Shown here piece after piece: positions 7,233-15,600 of a DNA stretch of 64,000 nt. The translations under genes were made by a program, and so were the position numbers. The stretch comes from Paenibacillus sp. G2S3 (GTDB taxonomy: Bacteria > Bacillota > Bacilli > Paenibacillales > Paenibacillaceae). The notes below the pieces were generated by a model. The model saw nothing but the letters and a program-made list of their open reading frames with translations. It searched no databases and had not been told where the DNA came from. Each line of letters begins with the position of its first letter. Positions within the stretch are counted from its first letter, which is position 1. The DNA lies in NCBI RefSeq assembly GCF_030123105.1, contig NZ_CP126095.1, positions 248,001 through 312,000 on the forward strand, read 5' to 3'.

Positions 7233-8615
7233 ATGAAGAACATTAAAAAATATCTAGGGCTCATGTTGGTAATGTCTATGGTTGTAGTCTTGGCAGCAGG
7301 GTGCGGGAATAAAGAGAACAATACTGCAACCAATGGCGGAAACGCTTCATCTGGTAAAAATGGATCGGTTTACTTTTTAAATTTCAAGCCTGAAATTGCA
7401 GAAACTTATGAAAAAATCGCCAAGGATTATGAAGCGGAGACAGGCGTTAAAGTAAAAGTCGTAACGGCTGCTGCAGGTACTTATGAAACCAAATTGAAAT
7501 CCGAGATTTCTAAGTCCCAAGCCCCTACAATTTTCCAAATCAACGGACCTGTTGGTTTCCAAGCATGGAAAGATTACACCTTGGATTTGAAAGATACTAA
7601 GTTGTACAGCTACCTGTCCGACAAAAGCTTGGCTGTAACTGAAGGCGAAGGTGTATATGGTATTCCTTACGTAGTTGAAGGCTACGGTATCATCTACAAC
7701 GATGCAATCATGAAGAAATACTTTGCCTTGGCTGATAAAGCTGTTTCCATCTCTTCCACAACTGAAATCAATAACTTCGAGACTTTGAAAGCAGTAGTAG
7801 AAGATATGACCGCTAAAAAAGATCAACTGGGCATTAAAGGTGTATTTGCTTCCACTTCCCTTGCTGCTGGTGAGCAATGGAGATGGCAGACTCACTTGGC
7901 TAACTTGCCGCTGTACTATGAATTTAAAGACAACACTGAGTTTGATAACACGGTGCTTGCCGGTCTAGCTTCTAAAGAAGTTCAATTCAAATATAACGAT
8001 AAATTCAAAAATATCTTCGATCTTTACATCAAGAACTCTGTGACTAAAGAAGCGCTTCTAGGTAGTAAATCTGTAGCTGATTCCATGGCTGAGTTCGCAC
8101 TGGGTAATGCAGCTATGGTCCAAAACGGTAACTGGGCTTGGTCACAAATCAATGATGTAGATGGTAACGTAGTTAAAGCTGAAGACATCAAATTCTTGCC
8201 GATTTATACAGGTATGGAAGGCGAAGAAAAACAAGGTCTGGCTGTAGGTACAGAAAACTATTTCGCAATCAACAGCAAAGCCTCTGCTGAGAACCAACAA
8301 GCTTCTATCGCTTTCTTGGAATGGTTGTTCTCCAGTGAAAAAGGTAAAGCCTATGTAACTAACGATCTAGGGTTCATCGCTCCATTCAACACGTTTGAAG
8401 AAAGCGAAAAACCAGCAGATCCACTAGCTAAAGAAGTATCCGCTTGGATGGAAAAAGATCTGACTTCCGTAGCTTGGACATTTGCGGCATTCCCAAGTGA
8501 AGAATTCAAAAACGTCTTTGGTGATGCGCTCTTGCAATACGCTCAAGGCAATAAAACTTGGGATGAAGTTGTAACGATCTTCAAGGACACTTGGAAGGCT
8601 GAAAAGGCAAAATAA
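7233..8615 (+). CDS. Sugar ABC transporter substrate-binding lipoprotein
   Basis: CUT1-type solute-binding protein of 460 residues. The signal peptide ends in the lipobox LAAGC (Cys at about residue 24), so the mature protein is lipid-anchored outside the membrane. Domain cues include SVYFLNFKPEIAETYEKIAK, a pocket segment GVYGIPYVVEGYGIIYN, GNAAMVQNGNWAW and the C-terminal GFIAPFN. A GAGGGGGAAG ribosome binding site precedes the ATG. It heads an operon with two permeases and a LacI-type regulator; the cre site upstream indicates catabolite repression. A large hairpin follows the gene and probably keeps this transcript more abundant than the permease part. The sugar is unknown. Confidence 0.92.
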   Translation: MKNIKKYLGLMLVMSMVVVLAAGCGNKENNTATNGGNASSGKNGSVYFLNFKPEIAETYEKIAKDYEAETGVKVKVVTAAAGTYETKLKSEISKSQAPTIFQINGPVGFQAWKDYTLDLKDTKLYSYLSDKSLAVTEGEGVYGIPYVVEGYGIIYNDAIMKKYFALADKAVSISSTTEINNFETLKAVVEDMTAKKDQLGIKGVFASTSLAAGEQWRWQTHLANLPLYYEFKDNTEFDNTVLAGLASKEVQFKYNDKFKNIFDLYIKNSVTKEALLGSKSVADSMAEFALGNAAMVQNGNWAWSQINDVDGNVVKAEDIKFLPIYTGMEGEEKQGLAVGTENYFAINSKASAENQQASIAFLEWLFSSEKGKAYVTNDLGFIAPFNTFEESEKPADPLAKEVSAWMEKDLTSVAWTFAAFPSEEFKNVFGDALLQYAQGNKTWDEVVTIFKDTWKAEKAK

Positions 8616-8666
8616 TAAATGCATGGAAAAATGATTGAATAACTCTCAGTTGTCATAAAGATACAA

Positions 8667-8710
8667 GCTTAGTGCCACTGGACTCCTTCGGAATTTCAGT
8701 GGCACTAAGC
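8667..8710 (+). other. Strong intergenic hairpin between binding protein and permease genes
   Basis: Perfect fourteen-base arms, GCTTAGTGCCACTG at 8667-8680 and CAGTGGCACTAAGC at 8697-8710, enclose a sixteen-base loop. No T-run follows, so it is more likely an mRNA-stabilising or partial-processing hairpin than a terminator. This position, between binding protein and permease genes, is where such structures are known to give the binding protein excess over the membrane subunits. Confidence 0.75.
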
Positions 8711-8770
8711 AACAATTCGAGTGAATTCATCGATTTCATCATTTTCCATACTGAGATAGGAGAAGACTCC

Positions 8771-9613
8771 ATGGAAAAATCGATAAGAAAATATTTTGCT
8801 CTTTTTGCATTACCGACCATAATAGCCTTTGGGATCGCGTTTGTTGTACCCTTTCTGCTAGGTATATATTTATCCTTTACAGAGTTTACTACAGTCAATG
8901 ATGCAACATGGATAGGGTTTGGCAATTACGCTAAAGCATTTTCAAATCAAGAATTTCTAAATGCACTAGGCTTTACGGTTAAATTTACAGTTCTATCTGT
9001 TCTTACGATTAATGTATTTGCCTTCATACTGGCGATGTTGTTAACTAGAAAGCTAAAAGGGACTAACGTATTTAGAACTATTTTTTTCATGCCTAACTTA
9101 ATAGGCGGTATCGTATTAGGGTACATCTGGCAGTTGATCTTTAACGGAATCCTGTATAAATTTGGAGTTACTTTGACCTCTGACGCAACTTATGGATTTT
9201 GGGGATTAATCATCCTTATGAATTGGCAATTGATAGGTTACATGATGATTATCTATGTTGCAGGTATTCAAAATGTGCCTAAGGATATAGTAGAAGCCGC
9301 AAGAATTGATGGAGCTTCACGTTCTAAGATTTTACGTAATGTTACGATCCCACTCGTAATGCCGTCTATTACCATTTGTTTATTCTTAACGTTATCGAAT
9401 TCATTCAAATTGTTTGACCAGAACTTAGCGTTAACCGCTGGTGCTCCTTCTAAGCAGACCTCGATGTTAGCACTGGATATCTACAATACCTTCTACGGAA
9501 AAACAGGATGGGAAGGTGTCGGTCAAGCGAAAGCCGTCGTATTCTTTGCACTGGTTGCCTTAATCGCCTTAGTACAACTTGTCATTACTAGAAGAAAGGA
9601 GGTTGAGAACTAA
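8771..9613 (+). CDS. Carbohydrate ABC transporter permease, MalF type
   Basis: Membrane permease of 280 residues. The ATG at 8771 is chosen because TAGGAG lies about nine bases upstream and the protein then begins MEKSIRKYFALFALPT, the typical short cytoplasmic start. The reading frame opens earlier at 8672, but that extension runs through the intergenic hairpin. The EAA loop reads KDIVEAARIDGAS then IPLVMPS. It ends with TAA overlapping the ATG of the next permease. Partner of the gene at 9613; no ATPase is encoded nearby, so a shared MsmX-like ATPase is probably used (family knowledge, inferred). Confidence 0.92.
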   Translation: MEKSIRKYFALFALPTIIAFGIAFVVPFLLGIYLSFTEFTTVNDATWIGFGNYAKAFSNQEFLNALGFTVKFTVLSVLTINVFAFILAMLLTRKLKGTNVFRTIFFMPNLIGGIVLGYIWQLIFNGILYKFGVTLTSDATYGFWGLIILMNWQLIGYMMIIYVAGIQNVPKDIVEAARIDGASRSKILRNVTIPLVMPSITICLFLTLSNSFKLFDQNLALTAGAPSKQTSMLALDIYNTFYGKTGWEGVGQAKAVVFFALVALIALVQLVITRRKEVEN

Positions 9614-10446
9614 TGCAACAGACTAGAGCAAAAGACTATTCCATTTTCACTATTTTGTTGGTCTTGGCCATTGCGTTCTTATCTCCGATCTTTATTGTTC
9701 TGATGAACTCCTTCAAAGGGAAGTTCTACATTAGTGATACACCGTTCTTATTTCCTAATGGAACAACTTTTGTTGGTTTGAAGAACTATACCAGCGGTAT
9801 AGCGAAGATTGATTTCTTCAGTGCTTTCGGAATGTCCTTGTTTATCACGGTGTGTTCGGTTGCTGTAATCGTGTTATTCACTTCCATGACCGCATGGTAT
9901 ATTACTCGGGTGAAATCAAAATTTACGAACTTGATGTATTACGCATTTGTGTTCTCAATGATTGTACCTTTCCAGATGGTGATGTTCACAATGACTAAGA
10001 CAGCCAATGTGCTGCATCTCGACAATCCGATTGGGATAATCTTGATCTATCTGGGATTTGGTTCAGGGCTATCGGTATTTATGTTTAGTGGATTTGTGAA
10101 GTCCATCCCACTGGAGGTTGAAGAGGCGGTTATGATTGATGGATGTAATCCACCGCAAGCCTTCTTCAAAGTGGTATTGCCCATCCTTAAGCCTATAGCT
10201 GTAACTGTGGCTATCCTTAATGTAATGTGGGTATGGAACGACTTCCTGTTGCCAGACCTGTTGATCGGTACTGAATATAAAACCATTCCTATTGCGATAC
10301 AATACCTAAAAGGTGGCTACGGTTCGATTGATATGGGAGCGATGATGGCGATGCTAGTTCTAGCTATTGTACCAATCATCATTTTCTACCTCACCTGCCA
10401 AAAATACATTATTGAAGGTGTCGTTGCAGGAGCTGTGAAGGGTTAA
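9613..10446 (+). CDS. Carbohydrate ABC transporter permease, MalG type
   Basis: Membrane permease of 277 residues with about six hydrophobic segments. The EAA loop is LEVEEAVMIDGCNPPQ then LPILKPIA, and the C-terminus IIEGVVAGAVKG is typical for MalG-like proteins. The start codon shares bases with the stop of the upstream permease (TAATG), so the two are translationally coupled. Third gene of the importer operon; a hairpin and then the LacI-type regulator follow. Confidence 0.92.
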   Translation: MQQTRAKDYSIFTILLVLAIAFLSPIFIVLMNSFKGKFYISDTPFLFPNGTTFVGLKNYTSGIAKIDFFSAFGMSLFITVCSVAVIVLFTSMTAWYITRVKSKFTNLMYYAFVFSMIVPFQMVMFTMTKTANVLHLDNPIGIILIYLGFGSGLSVFMFSGFVKSIPLEVEEAVMIDGCNPPQAFFKVVLPILKPIAVTVAILNVMWVWNDFLLPDLLIGTEYKTIPIAIQYLKGGYGSIDMGAMMAMLVLAIVPIIIFYLTCQKYIIEGVVAGAVKG

Positions 10447-10468
10447 ATAGAATATGTATGTAAAAGCG

Positions 10469-10515
10469 AGTAGGGTGCTTTTCTTGTTGAGTCTTCTCTT
10501 CAAGAATCCCCTACT
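10469..10515 (+). terminator. Hairpin between permease and LacI regulator genes
   Basis: AGTAGGG at 10469-10475 pairs with CCCTACT at 10509-10515, with an inner TTCTTG/CAAGAA stem. A T-rich stretch follows but without a clean T-run, so it is probably a leaky terminator that lets some transcription reach the regulator gene 31 bases downstream. Confidence 0.5.
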
Positions 10516-10546
10516 TTCTTATTTAACATGTAAAGGAAAGGTAGAA

Positions 10547-11578
10547 ATGGAGAGATTGACTATCATAGATATCGCCAAGTTATGTGGGGTTGGCGTGACT
10601 ACAGTATCTAGAGCTATAAATAATCATCCGGATATTAATGAAGAAACAAAAGCGATGGTTATGAAAGTCATCAAAGAAAACCATTATGTACCGAATAATA
10701 GTGCCAGAAATTTAAAACGGTCCGATTCGAAAACGATTGCAGTATTGATCAAAGGGATATCTAATCCATTTTTTAGCCCGATGATTAAAGTATTTGAAAA
10801 AGAGATCCAACGAAAGAAGTACTCCTTTATCCTACAGCGAGTCGATGAGAATCAAGATGAGATCGAAGTGGCGATTGAGCTGGAGAAAGAAAAGCGTCTG
10901 AAAGGAATTGTGTTCCTGGGGGGATTATTCTCACACTCTCAAGAAAAATTACAGCAATTAACGGTTCCATTTGTCCTCAGCACGATCGGGATGACGGAAG
11001 AGTTTGATCTAAGTAACTATTCTTCTGTATCTGTAGATGACTTTAATGAGAGCTATAAAATTGTAGACTATTTATGTAATCTGGGACATGAGAAAATCGC
11101 AGTCATTACCGCGCCAGAGGATGATGTGAGTATCGGTAAGTTGAGATATGAAGGGTATAAGAAGGCTCTTTCTGATCATGGAATAGTTTATAATGAACGG
11201 CTAGTACGGCGGATGAAAGAAGATATTGATAGCTATAGTATGGAAAATGGGTATGCGGTTACAAAAGAACTACTGGATTCAGGAGAAGAGTTTACTGCTA
11301 TTTTCACCTTATCGGATAGTATGGCCATCGGTGCTTGTAAAGCAATATTTGAAGCAGGCAAGCGAGTTCCTGAAGATTACTCTGTAGCTGGTTATGACGG
11401 ACTGGATATTTCCTTCTATTATAATCCCTCTATCACTACCATCAAACAGCCAGTAGTAGAAATTGCGGAGGCGACGATTAAGATTCTGTTTGATCTCATT
11501 AATAAGAAGGTCAATCATGCGCATCAGATTTTCCCCGCAGAATTAATGGCTAGAGAATCTACGAGATCTATATTGTAG
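10547..11578 (+). CDS. LacI-family transcriptional regulator
   Basis: Repressor of 343 residues. The N-terminal helix-turn-helix reads TIIDIAKLCGVGVTTVSRAI followed by the hinge-helix region NNSARNLKRSDSKTIAVLI, both hallmarks of the LacI/GalR family. A periplasmic-binding-like ligand domain fills the rest, with the usual GYDGLDISFYYNPSITTI near the end. The ATG at 10547 has AAAGGAAAGG just upstream; the frame opens earlier at 10454 but that part passes through the hairpin. Being the last gene of the importer operon, it probably controls that operon, with the transported sugar or its phosphate as inducer (inference). A candidate target is the site at 7090-7103. Confidence 0.9.
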   Translation: MERLTIIDIAKLCGVGVTTVSRAINNHPDINEETKAMVMKVIKENHYVPNNSARNLKRSDSKTIAVLIKGISNPFFSPMIKVFEKEIQRKKYSFILQRVDENQDEIEVAIELEKEKRLKGIVFLGGLFSHSQEKLQQLTVPFVLSTIGMTEEFDLSNYSSVSVDDFNESYKIVDYLCNLGHEKIAVITAPEDDVSIGKLRYEGYKKALSDHGIVYNERLVRRMKEDIDSYSMENGYAVTKELLDSGEEFTAIFTLSDSMAIGACKAIFEAGKRVPEDYSVAGYDGLDISFYYNPSITTIKQPVVEIAEATIKILFDLINKKVNHAHQIFPAELMARESTRSIL

Positions 11579-11621
11579 TTTCAAAAAGTTCATATGTTTA
11601 AGTTTATTTACGAATCGGGGT

Positions 11622-11742
11622 GGGGAGATAGAACCGCAAGAGATTAAACTTAATGATATCAGCAGCATCACACGGTTTCTCACCGCATTTGGTGACCCTA
11701 CTCGGATTCGGATTGTTACGTTATTAGGTAATAAAGGCCGCT
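11622..11742 (+). pseudogene. Relic of an ArsR-family regulator (N-terminal fragment)
   Basis: One plus-strand frame reads through this gap as GEIEPQEIKLNDISSITR and then FLTAFGDPTRIRIVTLLG. The FGDPTRIRI stretch is the signature of the first helices of ArsR/SmtB helix-turn-helix repressors. No start codon is in frame next to the GGGGAG at 11622-11627, and the similarity stops at about 11740 where the 3' end of the oppositely oriented germination gene begins. It appears to be a truncated leftover cut by a rearrangement. Confidence 0.55.
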
Positions 11743-11747
11743 CCTAT

Positions 11748-12860
11748 TTAATTCCGAAATTTCAAGTCTTTGCTCAGTGCGCTTCGAAACATCCCCACAC
11801 TTAACAATACCAAGGGTAGAAATAACCCGAAGGTTATAATGTAGTAAACCCAATAATTATCAAACACCGCGTTGTAATAGGTGTAATTCGGAGCAATGAG
11901 AGGTGCTAGCGCGATTAGGATCATCCCAGTAGGCAGAGTTAGCACCCGAAACTCTTTTAAGTTTAATAATTGGGATAACCCCAGAACGAAAGCATAGAAG
12001 TATAATGTTACTTCTATAAACAAGGTTAACATCCACATTAGAGCTATCATGGCTTCAACCCGCTCAAAGATCCCACCAACCGATATGCGTCTTGCTATGT
12101 TATAACTGGGATATATATCTCTGGTCGTTAAATCCGGACCTAGTACTAATACGGAAACAGTGACTGTCAGGAAGATGATAATCCCACCTAGGAAACAGCC
12201 TTGTAGTAAGGCTTTTGTTATTTTATTTTGTTGATTTACATAAGGGAGGAACATTAGAAAGACAACGGGTTCTAAGAAGGTGTAAGCCGAAATGGAGATG
12301 GACCCTCTTAGCACTGGCTTTATTCCGTCCTCCAATATGGGCAGCATTCTGACTATTTCCATCTGAGGAATAATGGCGACCGTTAGGATTAGAAATAGGA
12401 CTATAACCATGGGAGTAAAGATCTCACCCGTTCGTCCGATAACCTCAATACCGAGTCGTGTTGCCATAATGACAATCAGTATAAATAAGATTAGAATGGC
12501 CGGAATAGGGGTTCCGGGTAACATTTCCGAGATCACGAAATCAGCGACTTCCCGCATACTTCCTACGGTAACGATGAGAAAATACATTAAGGTCAAAAGA
12601 GATAGAATAGTCCCTATCCATTTCCCAAAAACCTTCTGAATCACTTGGATAAGCGATAGGTTGGGGTATAACTTTGCGAATTTGCTGTACAAAAAAATGG
12701 CTAGTAAGCCTACAATCATTCCAATTAAGGAGGAAATCCAGGCATTTTGTTTGGCGTAGTGTGTAGTGGAAGGGGGGATTACAAGAATGGAATCCCCAAT
12801 GGTAAGAAGCATAACAAGAATGGTAAGTTGACGAATACTTAATTTACCCTTTTCGAGCAT
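11748..12860 (-). CDS. GerB-type spore germination permease (copy 1)
   Basis: Integral membrane protein of 370 residues in the GerAB/GerKB family, the amino-acid-permease-like B subunit of nutrient germinant receptors. About ten hydrophobic segments are present, and LVIPPSTTHYAKQNAWISSL near the N-terminus is a typical opening. The ATG has GGAGGG ten bases upstream. It is the last gene of the germination operon and is closely similar throughout to the second B gene at 14387-15499; both are exactly 370 residues and end KDLKFRN or KDLTSRN. The operon thus arose by duplication. It is likely to be expressed in the forespore and to act in the spore inner membrane (family knowledge). Confidence 0.9.
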   Translation of the reverse strand: MLEKGKLSIRQLTILVMLLTIGDSILVIPPSTTHYAKQNAWISSLIGMIVGLLAIFLYSKFAKLYPNLSLIQVIQKVFGKWIGTILSLLTLMYFLIVTVGSMREVADFVISEMLPGTPIPAILILFILIVIMATRLGIEVIGRTGEIFTPMVIVLFLILTVAIIPQMEIVRMLPILEDGIKPVLRGSISISAYTFLEPVVFLMFLPYVNQQNKITKALLQGCFLGGIIIFLTVTVSVLVLGPDLTTRDIYPSYNIARRISVGGIFERVEAMIALMWMLTLFIEVTLYFYAFVLGLSQLLNLKEFRVLTLPTGMILIALAPLIAPNYTYYNAVFDNYWVYYIITFGLFLPLVLLSVGMFRSALSKDLKFRN

Positions 12861-12881
12861 GGCTTTTTTCCCTCCAATTTT

Positions 12882-14087
12882 TCACTTCGTCTCTTCCAAG
12901 AAAGAGTTAGTTACTTTCCCTAACTGGCGAATCTCTATGTTCATCTTTACGTTTACTGGCAAGTTAACAAAGGTTTGATCCCAATTATCCTTCAGTTTCT
13001 TCCACGCCTGTGGGTTAGAGCGATGGATGACCTCGCCAAATCCAAAAATATCGGATTTGTATTCTTGTTGTACTTTTTTAATCGTAGTCTGGAATAAATG
13101 GTCTATTTTCACGTTAGCGATTTGTTCTAATTCGGTGATGGTCTTTGGATTGGTGAGGTCTAGATCTCTACATTGAACCTCTCCTAAATCTGTTTCTATA
13201 TGTTGCTCGATACTGATTTCTGGGTTGTTGCCATTCATGCTGCCTTTTACTTTTGATTCGGCCTCAAATATATCAAGAGATATCTTTTTACCTTTATCTT
13301 GGGGACAATTAATGAAGGAAATCGTACTCTTTACCTTATTCGTTAAGTAGTTATACACTTTTGATTCCTCTTGGTTTAGCCAACCGATCAATTTGTCCTC
13401 TTTGAATACGGCCAATCCAGAGTATTTCAATTCTGTTGGAGAATCTACGGTTTCTACATTCTTCGGAGTTTCTCCTGCATCTACATTTCCATTGATGACA
13501 ACCCCTGTTAAGACTGGATTCTTACCCTTACTCACAAGTTCTGTAATCAGTGTTCCTAATGTCACAGTAGATGTAGGTGCCCATTTTTTCTCCGATGTTT
13601 CTAGGCTGGAAAACAATCGCACAGCAGGAATCTTTTCGAGGCTAGTTAATATTTTCAAAGTATCTTCTGCCCGGGCATCCTTTGCCACCACAATAAAGTA
13701 ATCATTTCGCGCTTCGGTATCTCTTGACATGAAATCAAGAACGTCATTGATTCCCTCTTTAGCCAGAGCCTCGCTAAGGACTAAGATCCGCAGATGAGAG
13801 ATGTAAATTTTACGTGGACTAATGGTTGTGATCTTCCTAAGCGCTTCATATACAGTATTTCCTGTCTCTTTGTAAAGGTTAACGGGTGATTGAGGACTTC
13901 CCCCTTTTGAGCCAGCGATTTGACTGGGTAAAACCACTTGTGCAGAAACTTGATATTGATCTCCGACCTTATCGATGCCGATCCCTACGGCAATCGCGAG
14001 ATCATTCATTTCCTGTCGACTCCAGCAACCAGTTAACCCAATTTGTATGAGAACAAGAAGACAAAGTAGAAGTGATCTTCGTTTCAT
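12882..14087 (-). CDS. GerC-type spore germination lipoprotein
   Basis: C subunit of a GerA-type germinant receptor, Ger(x)C family, 401 residues. The N-terminus MKRRSLLLCLLVLIQIGLTG continues to a lipobox cysteine (LTGCW), giving a lipid-anchored protein on the outer face of the spore inner membrane. The family segments LAIAVGIGIDK and VYEALRKITTISPRKIYISH are clear. The ATG at 14087 has GGAGG eight bases upstream; the open frame extends to 14126, but that stretch looks like the tail of an A-subunit gene. It is the only intact C gene here although there are two B genes; a deleted second C gene is described at 15521. Confidence 0.92.
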   Translation of the reverse strand: MKRRSLLLCLLVLIQIGLTGCWSRQEMNDLAIAVGIGIDKVGDQYQVSAQVVLPSQIAGSKGGSPQSPVNLYKETGNTVYEALRKITTISPRKIYISHLRILVLSEALAKEGINDVLDFMSRDTEARNDYFIVVAKDARAEDTLKILTSLEKIPAVRLFSSLETSEKKWAPTSTVTLGTLITELVSKGKNPVLTGVVINGNVDAGETPKNVETVDSPTELKYSGLAVFKEDKLIGWLNQEESKVYNYLTNKVKSTISFINCPQDKGKKISLDIFEAESKVKGSMNGNNPEISIEQHIETDLGEVQCRDLDLTNPKTITELEQIANVKIDHLFQTTIKKVQQEYKSDIFGFGEVIHRSNPQAWKKLKDNWDQTFVNLPVNVKMNIEIRQLGKVTNSFLEETK

Positions 14088-14131
14088 GGTGTATTCCTCC
14101 GTTAGATCTCTCGGGTTTAGTCCCATTATTT

Positions 14132-14362
14132 TTAAGATAACCAGGCATTTACCATGTCGGCTACAGGTTTATAGATGAACACCATCCAGGCTAACGGATC
14201 TGAGATCGAGATATTCATGACGTAAATCAGACTAAAAAAAGTTCCCAGCAACAGAAGAAATAAAAAAACCCAAAATTCCTTGATTAAATTTTTCCTCAGC
14301 ATAAGAGGCACTTCGATGGCTATAATAACGGCTACAATGATGAGGATCACTACTATACCCAA
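14132..14362 (-). CDS. Small two-TM germination operon protein (GerD-subunit-like)
   Basis: A 76-residue protein with two hydrophobic helices (VVILIIVAVIIAIEVPLML and WVFLFLLLLGTFFSLIYV) and a short C-terminal tail. Small two-TM proteins of this size are encoded within many GerA-type operons and have been called D subunits; they are thought to modulate the receptor. The start is TTG at 14362, with GGGAGG nine bases upstream. It lies between the second B gene and the C gene. The assignment rests on size, topology and position. Confidence 0.75.
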   Translation of the reverse strand: MGIVVILIIVAVIIAIEVPLMLRKNLIKEFWVFLFLLLLGTFFSLIYVMNISISDPLAWMVFIYKPVADMVNAWLS

Positions 14363-14386
14363 TGTTCACAACCTCCCAAACAATCT

Positions 14387-15499
14387 TTAGTTCCGAGATG
14401 TTAAGTCTTTGCTGAGTGCTCTACGAAATATGCCCATACTTAATAACACAAACGGTACAAAAATCCCGAAGGTTATAACATAGTACACCCAATAATTATC
14501 AAAAATAGCGTTATAATAAGTGAAATTCGGAGCAATGATTGGAGCGAGTGCCACTAAAATCATCCCTGTGGGTAAGGATAACACGCGATAATCTTTTAAT
14601 TTTAATAATTGGGACAACCCCAGAACGAAAGCATAGAAGTACAAAGTTACTTTTATAAACAAAGTTAACATCCATTGTAGAGCTATCATGGCTTCAACCC
14701 GTTCGAAGAATCCGCCAACTGATATACGCCTTGCGATGTTATAACTGGGATAGACATCTCTAGTCGTCAGATCCGGACCTAACACCAGGATGGAGACGGT
14801 GAGCGTAATAAAAATTACAATACCGCCTAGAAGCGTACCCAGTAAGAAACTCTTTGTTATCATTTTTTGTTGATTTACATAAGGAAGTATCATGAGAAAG
14901 ACAACTGTTTCTAAAAAGGTGTAAGTAGTGATGGAGATAGCCCCTCTTAGAACAGGCTTTATTCCGTTTTCCAATATGGGCAGTATTCTGACAATTTCCA
15001 TCTGGGGAATAATAGCACTCGTCTGGATTAGGAATAAGACAATGAACATAGGAATGAAGAGCTCGCTAGCTCGCCCTATAACCTCAATACCCAGTCGTGT
15101 TGCCATAATCACAATCAGTATAAACAAGATTAGAGTGGCCGGAATAGGGGTTCCAGGTAACATTTCTGAGGTCACAAAATCACCGATTTCTCGCATACTT
15201 CCCACGGAAACCATAAGAAAATACATTAAAAATGTAAGGGATATAATAGTTCCTATCCATTTTCCAAAAGCCTTTTGAATCACTTGAATAAGTGTTAAAT
15301 TGGGATATGACTTTGCGAACTTACTGTACATATAGACTGCTAATAAACCTGTTACCATCCCAATTAAAGTGGAAATCCAGGCATTTTGTCTGGCGTATTC
15401 TGTAGTGGAAGAGGGAATTATAAGGATAGAATCGCCAATAGTAAGGAGCATGACAAGAATGGTTAGCTGACGGGCACTTATTTTCCCCTTTTCTAACAT
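14387..15499 (-). CDS. GerB-type spore germination permease (copy 2)
   Basis: A 370-residue membrane protein of the GerAB/GerKB family and a close paralogue of the gene at 11748; long stretches such as PGTPIPA and LGPDLTTRD are identical. The ATG at 15499 is preferred over a GTG at 15511 because the GGAG overlaps the latter, and because it gives the same length as the paralogue. It would pair with the A subunit at 15597 and the C subunit at 12882 in a receptor. Sequence divergence is scattered along the length, so the duplication is not very recent. Confidence 0.9.
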   Translation of the reverse strand: MLEKGKISARQLTILVMLLTIGDSILIIPSSTTEYARQNAWISTLIGMVTGLLAVYMYSKFAKSYPNLTLIQVIQKAFGKWIGTIISLTFLMYFLMVSVGSMREIGDFVTSEMLPGTPIPATLILFILIVIMATRLGIEVIGRASELFIPMFIVLFLIQTSAIIPQMEIVRILPILENGIKPVLRGAISITTYTFLETVVFLMILPYVNQQKMITKSFLLGTLLGGIVIFITLTVSILVLGPDLTTRDVYPSYNIARRISVGGFFERVEAMIALQWMLTLFIKVTLYFYAFVLGLSQLLKLKDYRVLSLPTGMILVALAPIIAPNFTYYNAIFDNYWVYYVITFGIFVPFVLLSMGIFRRALSKDLTSRN

Positions 15500-15520
15500 G
15501 GTTTCGTTCACTCCTAATGA

Positions 15521-15600
15521 TTACTTCATTTCTTCCAAGAAAGAGTTAGTTACTTTCCCCAACAAGCGAATTTTACAAAGATTTTCGTTTCAAGATTTAT
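15521..15600 (-). pseudogene. Deletion scar of a second gerC gene
   Basis: About 80 bases that join both ends of a C-subunit gene without its middle. Bases 15521-15574 match the last codons of the intact C gene (12884-12937, ending in the TNSFLEE region). From about 15580 the sequence matches the first codons and ribosome binding site of that gene (14074 onward), with the start codon changed from ATG to TTG. The roughly 1.1 kb between is missing. It sits exactly where a C gene is expected, directly after the A gene. Confidence 0.75.
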
